This document shows positions 25,257 to 33,254 of a stretch of DNA of 36,859 nucleotides, one piece after another. The position numbers and the translations under genes were made by a program. The notes below the pieces were generated by a model that made no database searches, had not been told where the DNA came from, and saw nothing but the letters and a program-made list of their open reading frames with translations. The stretch's first letter is position 1. Each line of letters begins with the position of its first letter. The DNA lies in assembly GCA_900552395.1 (NCBI GenBank), contig URZJ01000002.1, positions 1 through 36,859 of the forward strand. Reading direction: 5' to 3'. The stretch is from an uncultured Collinsella sp. (GTDB lineage: Bacteria; Actinomycetota; Coriobacteriia; Coriobacteriales; Coriobacteriaceae).

Positions 25257-27671
25257 TTAATACCAACCCAGGAAACGATAGCCGTCGGGCAGCTGGCCCT
25301 CCTCGGATATAGCTTTACCGGATACGTCGAGCACCTGTACGGTATACGCGCTTGTGCCATCTTCTGCAGTCTCAACCTTAACGTCAGTTTTGCCCACACC
25401 GTCGCGCCGAGTCTGATCGTCGGTTGCATCCTGCTCATTGCCCTCAAACACCGTCATGATGTTCGACACATAGTCGGTGTACACCGGATAAAAATCGGTA
25501 GGGCCAAGCACAGTGATCTCAGTGCCGGCAGGATAGAACGCACCGGCGTTTTTTAGCTCGGCAAGCTCAGGCGTGGTAATGGCCGCATAGCCGCCATGCA
25601 TCCCTTCCTCGCCGCTCGGCTTCGTCGTCCAACCGATAAAGGTGGCGCTGGCAGATAGAGCGCCGCGGTCCGCAGGGGCAACCGGCGTTAAACCGACACC
25701 ATAGCGGTACCAATCCGTCGACTTGTCGTGCTCCTCGCCGCTCTGCCACGAGAGCGTCTTGCCCTTGACGTTATAGAACAGCACCTGCGCCTCGTACGAA
25801 GCAATAAACAGGTCGTTGCCCTTAAAGGCCTCGGCCCCCTTCGCGTTATCGGCGGTATAGGTCGACGTTTTCTCGTGCGCTTCGTTCTTCTGGACCTGCT
25901 TGCCAGCCTTAACGGCATCGGCATCGGTCTTGCCGTTAAACCAGCTGTTGTCATGATCGATGCGGTTCACTTTAACCCCGGGCTCGCGGAACCAGCCCAT
26001 GAAGCGATAACCGCCGTTGGCATCGGTCAAACCCTTGGGCTTTGCGGAGGTATCCTGCTTAAACGTCACCGATGTATCGCCCTGGGCCAAGCCCTGAGCC
26101 GTTCCCGCCAGCACGGCGCTCACGGCAAAGGCGTACGGATCCGAGGTCTTCTGTTCAATTCCAAGTTTGGTCGCCTCGATGGTCGCGGTGCCCGCGCCGG
26201 GAAAATCAATCGTCGCCTTAACGCTCTGGCCATGCACGGGAATATTCAGCGTGTAATCCATCGCCCACTCATTGGGGTGCTGGCCACCCAGGGCATCGTC
26301 GTTGTCGGTCGAGCGCATGGTGCCGGCACAGAAATCGTAGTCGTGCTCTTCCCACAGCTCGCGCGTGGTGTAGCGCTCGTCATCCCATGGACCATAGCCA
26401 TCACCCTTGGTGGTGCCGTCGCCGCCAAACGAGGGGATTTTCTTTTTGGCAGGGTTGCCCTGGCTGCTGCCTTTTAGGCTCACGCTCGGCTTAAAGTAGC
26501 ATTCGGTAACCGTGGCGTCACCCTTGTTGGCGCGCGCAGCAATACCGCCCAGGTTCACATCGTTTTGAATGATGGGGATCACGGCGATGGGATTGTACTG
26601 ACGCGAGCTCAAGTCACCCGCAAAATGGCTTCGAACGAGCTCGTTGCCCTTTTCGGTTAGAATACGACCCGCCAAGCCACCCGTCCACGCACGCGTCACG
26701 GCGACGACGCCCACGTACGACGCGGCATAGCTGTAGCACTGCGCCGTCGAGAAGCAGTCGATAATCTTGGCGTTACCCGCCATGCAGCCCACAAAACCCG
26801 AGGCGTACACGTTGTTGCCGCCCAGAGCGCCAACAGCCACGTCGTACTTATTGGTAACGTCGGTCATGCCGTTCTTGGCAACCGAGCCGTCTCCGTTGCG
26901 CGTAGGCGTAACGCGGCAGTACTCAATCGTCGAATTTGTAACGTAACCGGCAAACGCCGCCATATACAGACCCTCACCGCCGAGCGCCTGCACGCCCGAG
27001 GTCGTATTGTTGACGGCACGGCCGCCACGGACCTCGCAGTTGTAGAGGGTGCAGCCGTCGAGCTCGCCGGCGATAAGACCGCCCTCAAAGCCTGCGTTGG
27101 TAATGAGGTTGAGAGCATTGTTGGCGCAGGTCACGTGCAGCGTGCTCTCCATGACCATAACGTTTTCGAAGCGCGTTTTGACGGCCTTGCCCACGATAAT
27201 GCCACCGCGGAAGTCCGCCCACACGTTGGCGTCCTTGACCAGGAAGTTTTTGATGGTGGCACCGTTGGTCTCGGCAAAAAATCCCGTATCGCGCTCGGGG
27301 TCAAAAGCGTCTTTATCGTAGCTCAGGCCCTCAACGGTGTGGTTTTGACCATCGAACACGCCCTTAAACGGATGCTCCTTGTTGCCAAACGACAGATGCT
27401 TAACGGTGTGCGAGACAATGGTCTTCATGTCGTCATCATTAAGCACGATATCGTTATCGAGATAAACGCGCCAGCCGGACGTATCGCGCTCACGCGAAAG
27501 CGCCACGTACACCAAAAAGTCGTTCGCGTTTTTGATGTGGTATTCGTTTGTGTTCTCGGGCACGTCCTCGGCATGCACCACCGTTGGCAGCGCCATAACG
27601 CAGCAAAGGGCAATCGCCGCGACGGCAACTAGCCTGCTAAGCACGCCCCGGTTCATGTTCTTGATCTTCAT
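25257..27671 (-). CDS. giant secreted beta-helix / B-repeat surface protein, 5' part
   Basis: This 804-residue product has a signal peptide (about 1-34, ending VVHA, then EDVPEN). A right-handed beta-helix/GLUG-like region follows (about 45-390), with FKGVFDGQNHTVEGL and repeated Asn/Gly-rich turns. B-repeat modules come next (YRFMGWFREPG, ATFIGWTTKPSG, and YRFLGWY at the very end). The ATG has GGAGGCG about ten bases upstream and starts right after the TasA-like protein 2 stop. Translation ends in the middle of a B-repeat at a TAA, with the remaining 1,013 codons continuing in frame. The product as written would be secreted but truncated. The likely role is an adhesin or matrix component of the fibre-type operon. 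Confidence 0.85.
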   Translation of the reverse strand: MKIKNMNRGVLSRLVAVAAIALCCVMALPTVVHAEDVPENTNEYHIKNANDFLVYVALSRERDTSGWRVYLDNDIVLNDDDMKTIVSHTVKHLSFGNKEHPFKGVFDGQNHTVEGLSYDKDAFDPERDTGFFAETNGATIKNFLVKDANVWADFRGGIIVGKAVKTRFENVMVMESTLHVTCANNALNLITNAGFEGGLIAGELDGCTLYNCEVRGGRAVNNTTSGVQALGGEGLYMAAFAGYVTNSTIEYCRVTPTRNGDGSVAKNGMTDVTNKYDVAVGALGGNNVYASGFVGCMAGNAKIIDCFSTAQCYSYAASYVGVVAVTRAWTGGLAGRILTEKGNELVRSHFAGDLSSRQYNPIAVIPIIQNDVNLGGIAARANKGDATVTECYFKPSVSLKGSSQGNPAKKKIPSFGGDGTTKGDGYGPWDDERYTTRELWEEHDYDFCAGTMRSTDNDDALGGQHPNEWAMDYTLNIPVHGQSVKATIDFPGAGTATIEATKLGIEQKTSDPYAFAVSAVLAGTAQGLAQGDTSVTFKQDTSAKPKGLTDANGGYRFMGWFREPGVKVNRIDHDNSWFNGKTDADAVKAGKQVQKNEAHEKTSTYTADNAKGAEAFKGNDLFIASYEAQVLFYNVKGKTLSWQSGEEHDKSTDWYRYGVGLTPVAPADRGALSASATFIGWTTKPSGEEGMHGGYAAITTPELAELKNAGAFYPAGTEITVLGPTDFYPVYTDYVSNIMTVFEGNEQDATDDQTRRDGVGKTDVKVETAEDGTSAYTVQVLDVSGKAISEEGQLPDGYRFLGWY

Positions 27672-27674
27672 AGG

Positions 27675-28322
27675 CTAGTTCGCCTCCGGCCAGCCCGCGA
27701 CGTCAAGCACGTCGAGGACGGTATCGCTTGCCTGCTGGTTTTTGGCCTGCACGGCCTGAACATCGATATCGAGCCTGAATGAGCCGCCGCGCGCGGCATC
27801 GTGGTAGTCGCCCACAAAGCGCAGCGAGTCCATGAGGCTTTCCGTCATGGCGCCGGGGTCGAGCGTGCCGCCACGCCCGGCCAATCCGCGGTAGTAGTAC
27901 CACCCATCGCCGCCATCGATCCACGGGGACCCCTCGCCCGCGTTCACATGAAACGCAACGCTGCCCGAAGCATCCGCGCTCGAACCGTCGGGCGCCACCG
28001 ACGTCATGTGCAGACGCGCGCGAACGTACTCAGGCTGCGTGCCGACGTTCTCCACGCGCACAATGCGGCTGATGTCAGAACCCCCGGCCTTGGTGTCGGG
28101 ATAGTCCCCGTGCTCGTTGGGCTCAAACGGAATCTCCTCGCCCTGCTCGTTGAGGGTGTATTCGCAGACTCGCACCTTCACGCTGCCAAACGATAGAACG
28201 TTGTTCGCCGGAACCATATCAACGGTAAAAGCCAGCGTGCCGCACAGGCACGCCAGGGCCAACAGCGCCATCGCGGCAAGCGCCAAGGTGCGTTTCTGAT
28301 TGTCGGAAAGATTGTTGAGCAT
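27675..28322 (-). CDS. TasA/camelysin-like secreted protein 2 (SipW-type signal peptide)
   Basis: This 215-residue secreted protein has a charged N-terminus and a hydrophobic segment ending in GTLAF (28-32), followed by NVLSFGS (41-47). This is the same signal-peptide pattern as in the other two small proteins. The beta-rich middle includes VRVENVGTQPEYVRARL, typical of TasA/camelysin domains. The ATG at 28322 was preferred over a TTG four codons upstream; neither has a strong ribosome binding site. A 16-bp-arm hairpin in the leader may lower its expression relative to protein 1. The gene is followed directly by the giant surface protein. Probably a minor fibre subunit or tip, by analogy only. 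Confidence 0.8.
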   Translation of the reverse strand: MLNNLSDNQKRTLALAAMALLALACLCGTLAFTVDMVPANNVLSFGSVKVRVCEYTLNEQGEEIPFEPNEHGDYPDTKAGGSDISRIVRVENVGTQPEYVRARLHMTSVAPDGSSADASGSVAFHVNAGEGSPWIDGGDGWYYYRGLAGRGGTLDPGAMTESLMDSLRFVGDYHDAARGGSFRLDIDVQAVQAKNQQASDTVLDVLDVAGWPEAN

Positions 28323-28352
28323 TACGTTCGCCAATCGTCGATTAAAGGGGAG

Positions 28353-28401
28353 CCGAGATCCCGGCCCGAAAATGGGGATGGGGAGCGGGCCGGGATCTCG
28401 G
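28353..28401 (-). promoter_or_regulatory. perfect 16-bp hairpin between two operon genes
   Basis: Arms CCGAGATCCCGGCCCG (28353-28368) and its exact complement (28386-28401) surround a 17-base loop in the 90-base gap between TasA-like genes 1 and 2. There is no T-run on the minus strand, so it is more likely an mRNA-stabilising or processing hairpin, or a partial attenuator, than a full terminator. Such a structure would favour high expression of the upstream gene. Confidence 0.7.
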
Positions 28402-28411
28402 TGGGGAGGTA

Positions 28412-29143
28412 TTAAGCCTGAGCCTGAGTCTTAGCCCATTCCTTGGCCTGCTCAAGGGCGTTGGTGGCCGCATCGGCCTTGTCGCCCTTCTGATCAGCGC
28501 CGAAGATGTAGCAGGAGACTGTCATAGCGGGCTTTTTATCTTTAACGACATCCGCGTTGTTCATGCCAGCCGGGATATGCACGGTGCTGAACAGCTCACC
28601 GGTGTAAGCAGCCTTGCCATCAGCGGGAGTAAGCTCTGCAGGAGTGCTGGTGCCATCAGCGGTATACATGAACAGACCGCTCACGTACTGGCCTTCGCTA
28701 CCGTTGGTCTTCACCTGGTCAGTAGCAACCGGTTTCCAGTTGGAATTAAGGGTGAAGTACGGGGTCTTGGCAAGGGCGTTTTCGGCGTCTGTCTTCACAA
28801 TTGCGTTCTTCACATAGATGAACACATAGGAGCTATCGGAATCCTTGCCGATGCCGACGTTGGGGTTCTTATTGATGGTGGTGCCGGGAATCATCTTGGA
28901 TTTATCGGTCCATTTGGTCTCGACCAGATAACCATCCACTGAGGGGTCCGTGGGCTTGTCGCCGGGCTTGTTCGGCTGGTCAGGGTCGGGCTTCACTTCA
29001 GGCTTGTCGATGCTGCCAACCGTGAACTCATTCACCTTGGTTTGGGTCGCCGTCAGCCATGCATAGGTGCCAACGCCGGCGGCCAGCACCAACAGCAGCA
29101 GGGCGGCAATGATGCCGTAGCGCTTTTTCTTCTTGTTTTCCAT
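28412..29143 (-). CDS. TasA/camelysin-like secreted protein 1, candidate major fibre subunit
   Basis: This 243-residue secreted protein starts MENKKKKRYG, with a hydrophobic segment ending in GTYAW (25-29) followed by NEFTVGS (38-44). This is very close to the Bacillus TasA arrangement, where GTWAA is followed by a TFASGT-type segment. A Pro/Asp/Lys-rich spacer (about 46-68) precedes a beta domain with KMIPGTTINKNPNVGIG and SYVFIYVKNAI, typical of camelysin-type proteins. The start was set at MENK because GAAAGGAAGAG lies just upstream; the longer frame lacks a site. It is the first gene after the signal peptidase and is followed by a strong hairpin, a layout seen for abundant subunits. Function by analogy. 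Confidence 0.85.
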   Translation of the reverse strand: MENKKKKRYGIIAALLLLVLAAGVGTYAWLTATQTKVNEFTVGSIDKPEVKPDPDQPNKPGDKPTDPSVDGYLVETKWTDKSKMIPGTTINKNPNVGIGKDSDSSYVFIYVKNAIVKTDAENALAKTPYFTLNSNWKPVATDQVKTNGSEGQYVSGLFMYTADGTSTPAELTPADGKAAYTGELFSTVHIPAGMNNADVVKDKKPAMTVSCYIFGADQKGDKADAATNALEQAKEWAKTQAQA

Positions 29144-29213
29144 CGTTCTCTTCCTTTCGAGAATCGTTTTCCCCGGCAACGGCCCCTACCGCCGCCGACG
29201 CTTTTCCCTGCCG

Positions 29214-29771
29214 CTATGAACGCCGCTCCCTCGCATGCACGCGGGTATGCTTGCCCGCAGGCTCGTCGGGAACCATCCGATCGAGCACAATCGACGCCGC
29301 GGCCAGCAGCGCCAGAACGGCCACCACAACAAGCAAACCGGGCATCGTCGTGCAATATGCGTTAACGAAGCCCAGGTAAGGGACACAAAAAGAAACAGTG
29401 CCGATAACACTCGAAAAAGGCGTCTGCTCGGCATCGTGCATGATGCTTCCGTCTGCATTTTTGTTCGCAATTCCCTGCGTGCCGATCATCTGCGCGGCAG
29501 GGTCGATCTCGTACACCTGGTGCGTCACCACGGCGCCGTCCGATCGGTAAAAGGTTGCATTGTCGCCCACGGTAATATCCGTTGGCTCAACCTGGCGGAC
29601 AAACACCATGGAGCCAACGGGAAGATCGGGTTCCATAGAGCCCGAGAGCACAGCAAAGGGCATGTATCCAAATGCACGAGGAACAAAAGAAACAACGGCA
29701 AGGGCTATGACAAGCGCAAGCGCCAGACTGCTAAGAAGTGCAATAAAACGTTTGACTCCGCGCGCCGCCAT
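29214..29771 (-). CDS. signal peptidase I, ER/SipW (S26B) type
   Basis: This 185-residue membrane protease has an N-terminal helix (about 8-32), the nucleophile Ser45 in VLSGSMEPDLPVGS, the general base His84 in VVTHQVY, and a second membrane helix near the C-terminus (about 143-165). A His in place of the usual Lys and two membrane helices place it with SipW, archaeal and ER-type signal peptidases. In Bacillus, SipW is dedicated to TasA and TapA. Here it heads an operon with three proteins carrying the matching signal-peptide pattern, which strongly suggests the same partnership. The ribosome binding site is weak (GGGG about 13 bases before the ATG). Confidence 0.9.
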   Translation of the reverse strand: MAARGVKRFIALLSSLALALVIALAVVSFVPRAFGYMPFAVLSGSMEPDLPVGSMVFVRQVEPTDITVGDNATFYRSDGAVVTHQVYEIDPAAQMIGTQGIANKNADGSIMHDAEQTPFSSVIGTVSFCVPYLGFVNAYCTTMPGLLVVVAVLALLAAASIVLDRMVPDEPAGKHTRVHARERRS

Positions 29772-29898
29772 AATGATTAATTCATCCCCATCGAGGCCTT
29801 ATTCGACCCCTCCAAAGGTCAGCAAGTTTCAACAGGAACCGCAAGGCGATTGAAAAGTGAGTCCGAAATAAGCCAATTTGGAATCTTTTCGTAATAAA

Positions 29899-29927
29899 AA
29901 CATAGCGATGTGCTACATATTTTTCAA
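29899..29927 (-). promoter_or_regulatory. predicted promoter of the SipW/TasA-like operon
   Basis: On the minus strand TTGAAA (plus 29922-29927), a 17-base spacer and TATGTT (plus 29899-29904) form a reasonable sigma-70-type promoter, giving a leader of about 120 bases before the signal peptidase start. The region is much more AT-rich than its surroundings. Two GCTAC-TATTTT direct repeats 32 bases apart (29912 and 29944) overlap and follow it and could bind a regulator. Confidence 0.55.
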
Positions 29928-30069
29928 TGTTTTATCGCTAAATGCTACTTATTTTGGCGTAAGTGGTCATTTATCCCCAAATTAGTCTGTTTTATCCAAT
30001 ACTTACGACTAACCCCCTACGCAACTTCCCCATAGAAGGTTCGTTTTTTGCGAAACTAAAATAATGGTA

Positions 30070-30078
30070 CCCCCCCCC
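30070..30078. repeat. nine-base C homopolymer upstream of the surface operon
   Basis: An uninterrupted run of nine C (G on the transcribed strand) lies about 300 bases upstream of the signal peptidase start and about 143 bases upstream of the predicted -35 box. Such runs can change length during replication. The rest of the non-coding stretch 29772-30174 is AT-rich and shows no gene. Confidence 0.6.
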
Positions 30079-30174
30079 ACATTAAAACAAACTACTGGAA
30101 GTGTCATTTATTTCCGACCCCCCTTTGCCGGAGTTTTATGACAGCACCATGTAGTTCGCAGCCCATAATCCTCT

Positions 30175-30440
30175 GAGAACCGTGTCCCAGAATTCGCTTG
30201 CGAAATGGGATGCGGTTTCCGCTTGTGGCCCCGTTGGGAAACCGCATCCCGTTTCTCGACCGAATACTGGGATGCAATTTCCACAGAGCCTCTCAACCGG
30301 AAACTGCATCCCATTCCAAAGGCAAATTCCGGGACGCAGCTTCCGCAACCCCACCCATCCGGAAATCCCATCCCACTCCGCACACATCCGGGCATAGAAC
30401 AATCAGCTTATTAGGCCTTCCATCAATAAAGGGGCGCCCT
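30175..30440. repeat. array B: four hairpin units with a 62-bp period, direct copy of array A
   Basis: Units start at 30175, 30237, 30299 and 30361, exactly 62 bases apart, with the same GGAAA...TCCC / GGGA...TTTCC pairing as array A and in the same orientation. The last unit and its tail (30407-30440) match array A (20727-20760) almost base for base. One unit fewer than array A is present. No coding sequence is supported. Confidence 0.85.
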
Positions 30441-30448
30441 CGTGTCAC

Positions 30449-30477
30449 GAAAAAAGCCTCGAGAACTTCGAGGCTTT
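30449..30477 (-). terminator. intrinsic terminator of the flavodoxin-like gene
   Basis: On the minus strand, AAGCCTCGAAGTTCTCGAGG forms a GCCTCGA/TCGAGGC stem with a very short loop, followed by TTTTTT. It lies about 45 bases after the flavodoxin-like stop and directly abuts the tail of array B. Confidence 0.8.
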
Positions 30478-30519
30478 CACATTTGTATTGTTTTGCACGA
30501 AGGACCGCGAACGGCGAAG

Positions 30520-31071
30520 CTACTCGCCCAGCACGGCCTTCTTTGCGGCTGCGGCCATGTTATCCAGATCCTCCTTGGTGGGGTGATCCTTCGCGGCAAC
30601 CCAGTTGTCGAGCAGCATCTTAAATCGGGCGTTTTCGGGATCTCGCTCGAGCATGGCCTCGTAGCGCTGCTTGACCGCGGGGCCCATCTTGCCCTGGCAC
30701 ATCGCCCAGCCCGCAAGCTCGGCATCATTAGCCAAGTTAGACGATACGCGGTCGATAATCTGCCTAAAGTACTCCTCGCTGGCGCCAAAACCGCAGGTGC
30801 CAAACAGGAAAACGCGCTTACCGTGCAAGGCGGAGAGCAACGCCGCGACCGAAGGCGTGCACGCGCCCTTGTCGCACCAAAAACCGACAAGCACCGTGTC
30901 GGCCGCGCAGGCGCCCTGCGCCTCGAGCGCAACCTGATCTGCATCCGCATCGTCGCTCAACGCCGCAGCATGGACAAACTCAACGCCCGCAGCCTGCAGA
31001 GTGCGCTTGATCGCACCCGAAACCATTCTGGTATTACCGCTCTTGCTGTTAACCACCAAAGAGCACGTCAT
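30520..31071 (-). CDS. flavodoxin-family protein
   Basis: This 183-residue flavoprotein has the FMN phosphate-binding loop near the N-terminus (SLVVNSKSGNT), and the typical VLVGFWCDKGACTPSV and LFGTCGFGAS segments. The fold matches flavodoxin-like electron carriers found in gut anaerobes. Resemblance to the BilS type of bilirubin-reduction loci is possible, but no bilR partner is seen, so this is only a suggestion. An ATG at 31071, about 10 bases after GAGG, was preferred to a GTG two codons upstream that is too close to it. It is a single-gene unit with its own terminator and four 23-bp direct repeats upstream. Confidence 0.82.
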   Translation of the reverse strand: MTCSLVVNSKSGNTRMVSGAIKRTLQAAGVEFVHAAALSDDADADQVALEAQGACAADTVLVGFWCDKGACTPSVAALLSALHGKRVFLFGTCGFGASEEYFRQIIDRVSSNLANDAELAGWAMCQGKMGPAVKQRYEAMLERDPENARFKMLLDNWVAAKDHPTKEDLDNMAAAAKKAVLGE

Positions 31072-31227
31072 AGTCACGTTGCCTCGTTTCCCCCAAAACT
31101 AAAGCCACTAATGCAATTTATTAGATGAATATCTTAGTACTAACGTGACAGATGTAAACCACCGTCTGTCGATTGGCGACGCAGACGACATCTTTGGACA
31201 GATTTCGAACAGTATGTACTTCGGATT

Positions 31228-31319
31228 GAAACCGCCGCAGAACGTTTCACGAATGGCCGAAAAACTGTTTCACAAAACGCCGTCAAATTGTGTCACGGAG
31301 TATCGTCAAAATGTTTCAC
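31228..31319. repeat. four 23-bp direct repeats ending in GTTTCAC
   Basis: The heptamer GTTTCAC (GTGTCAC in the third copy) occurs at 31244, 31267, 31290 and 31313, spaced exactly 23 bases. The preceding 16 bases are weakly conserved (CGCCGTCAAA-like). The array lies in a 323-base gap (31072-31394), 157-248 bases upstream of the flavodoxin-like start and downstream of the ABC genes. It could be an iteron-like operator. GTTTCAC is also half of the ParB site parS, but the second half is missing. Confidence 0.75.
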
Positions 31320-31394
31320 GCGCTGGTAGAACGCTATATAACAAGATCGCTCTATGGGACAAACAAACCTGATTAATTTGCCCCACGGGCTTGC

Positions 31395-33254
31395 TCACTG
31401 GGCGAATTGGCTGCGGTAGAGTTCGGCGTAGAAGCCACCTGCCGCTAGCAGCTCGTCGTGCGTGCCGCGCTCGATAATCTCGCCGTCGCGCATGACCAGA
31501 ATGCAGTCGGCGTTGCGAATCGTGCTCAGGCGATGCGCCACCACAAAGCTGGTACGACCGGCCATGAGCTCGTCAAATGCCGCCTGAACCTGCAGCTCGG
31601 TGCGCGTATCGATGCTCGAGGTCGCCTCGTCCAGCAGCAAGATCGCCGGGTCGGTGAGCATGGCGCGCGCGATGCACAGCAGCTGTTTTTGACCTTGGCT
31701 AAACGTGCCGCCGTCCTCGCCGATCACCGTATCGTAGCCGCCTGGCAGCTGCACGATAAACTTGTGCGCATGCGCGCGCTTGGCAGCCTCGATAACCTGT
31801 TCGCGCGTGGCATCCGGGCAACCGTAAGCGATGTTTTCCGCCACGGTGCCCTCAAACAGCCAAGTGTCCTGCAGCACCATGCCAAAGGCACGGCGCAGGC
31901 TTGCGCGCGTGTAGTCACGCGAGGAACGGCCATCGACCGCAATGCGACCGGCGTCGATATCGTAAAAGCGCAGCAACAGGTTGATGAGCGTCGTCTTGCC
32001 ACAGCCCGTGGGGCCGACCAGGGCAAAGCGCATGCCGGGCTTGGCATCGATGCAGATATCCTGCAGCAGCTTGCGGTCGGGCACGTAGCTAAAGTCCACG
32101 TGCTCAAAGGTCACCTCGCCCTGTGGGGCAGCAAGCTCCACGGCATCTGGCGCATCGGGCTCTTGCTCACGGGCGTCGAGCAGTGCAAACATGCGGCGCG
32201 CCGAGGCATACGCCGTCTGGATTTGCGTAATGACGTTGGTGACCTCGTTGAACGGCTTGGTGTACTGGTTGGCGTAGGACAGGAAAATCTGCACGCCGCC
32301 CACCGTAAGCGCCGCGGGCACACCTGTGATCACACCGACGCAGCCGATCACGGCGACCACGGCGTAGATGATGTTGTTGATAAAGCGCGTGCCGGGGTTA
32401 GAGAGCGAGCCCATAAACTGTGCGCGCTCACCTGCCGTATAGAGCTCGGCGTTGAGGACATCGAAGCGCTGTTGAGCGCTCGGGCCGTAGGCGAAGGCGT
32501 CCACGAGCTTTTGTTCACCCACATACTCCTCGATATGACCGCCGAGTTGGCCCTGGATGCGCTGTTGAGCCGTAAAACTCTTGTTGGAGAGCTTGGCGAT
32601 GGCACCGGCCGCAAAGATGGAAAGCGGCGTGACGAGTACCACCACAAGCGTCATGGTCAGGTTGATGGAGAGCATAAACGCGAGCGTGCCCACAATGGTG
32701 ATAACACCGGTGAAGAGCTGCGTGAAGCCCTGCAGCAGGCCGTCACCCACCTGATCGACGTCGTTGACCACACGGCTCATAAGGTCGCCGTGGGCATGGC
32801 TGTCGATAAAGCTGAGCGGCATGCGGCTGAGCTTGTCGCTCGCCTCCACGCGCATGTCACGCACCGTCTCGTAGGACAGACGGTTGACGCAGTAGCCCTG
32901 CAGCCACTGGAAGGCCGCCGCGCCCACCACGACAATCGCAAGCTTGGTGACGAGCGGCAGCAGCGCGTCAAAGTCCACCTGCCCGGCGGCAACGATGAGG
33001 TCGATGCCCTCGCCGATGAGGATGGGCGTATAGAGTTGTAAGATCACCGAGATGGCAGCGCTCACAAACGACGCCGTAAACGAAATGCGATGCGGGCGGA
33101 CGTAGCCCAGCAGGCGGCGAGTTACCGCGCCCACGGGGTAGCGCTCGGGGTCGCCGGGCTGACGCGGGCCGTCACCCAAGTCGTTGAGGTTATCGTTGCC
33201 GGACACGTTGGCCGTCATCGTGGCGACCGAACCGGAAGAAGTATACGGATTCAT
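31395..33254 (-). CDS. ABC exporter half-transporter, catalytically complete subunit
   Basis: This 619-residue protein has an N-terminal six-helix exporter domain (about 55-345) fused to an ATPase domain (about 375-615). It has Walker A GPTGCGKTTL, Walker B with catalytic Glu in LLLDEATSS, and switch His in VVAHRLSTI. Its signature motif is degenerate (FSQGQ instead of LSGGQ). The ATG has AAGGAGGG and begins right at the stop of the neighbouring exporter gene, so the two are coupled. Together they form a heterodimeric exporter similar in layout to LmrCD or YheHI-type drug/lipid exporters. The substrate cannot be read from sequence. Confidence 0.93.
   Translation of the reverse strand: MNPYTSSGSVATMTANVSGNDNLNDLGDGPRQPGDPERYPVGAVTRRLLGYVRPHRISFTASFVSAAISVILQLYTPILIGEGIDLIVAAGQVDFDALLPLVTKLAIVVVGAAAFQWLQGYCVNRLSYETVRDMRVEASDKLSRMPLSFIDSHAHGDLMSRVVNDVDQVGDGLLQGFTQLFTGVITIVGTLAFMLSINLTMTLVVVLVTPLSIFAAGAIAKLSNKSFTAQQRIQGQLGGHIEEYVGEQKLVDAFAYGPSAQQRFDVLNAELYTAGERAQFMGSLSNPGTRFINNIIYAVVAVIGCVGVITGVPAALTVGGVQIFLSYANQYTKPFNEVTNVITQIQTAYASARRMFALLDAREQEPDAPDAVELAAPQGEVTFEHVDFSYVPDRKLLQDICIDAKPGMRFALVGPTGCGKTTLINLLLRFYDIDAGRIAVDGRSSRDYTRASLRRAFGMVLQDTWLFEGTVAENIAYGCPDATREQVIEAAKRAHAHKFIVQLPGGYDTVIGEDGGTFSQGQKQLLCIARAMLTDPAILLLDEATSSIDTRTELQVQAAFDELMAGRTSFVVAHRLSTIRNADCILVMRDGEIIERGTHDELLAAGGFYAELYRSQFAQ

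Noticed and set aside
29772..29892. Riboswitch in the leader of the surface operon
   Set aside because: The 120-base leader shows no recognisable conserved core such as a c-di-GMP aptamer, and no terminator-like switch.
31244..31319. parS (ParB-binding) sites
   Set aside because: Only the GTTTCAC half is present in each copy; the complementary GTGAAAC half needed for the 16-bp palindrome is missing.
31145..31372. 75-codon open frame over the 23-bp repeats
   Set aside because: GTG start without a ribosome binding site; its repeated motifs (NVSR, KLFHK) are explained by the DNA repeats. A real gene cannot be excluded but is not supported.
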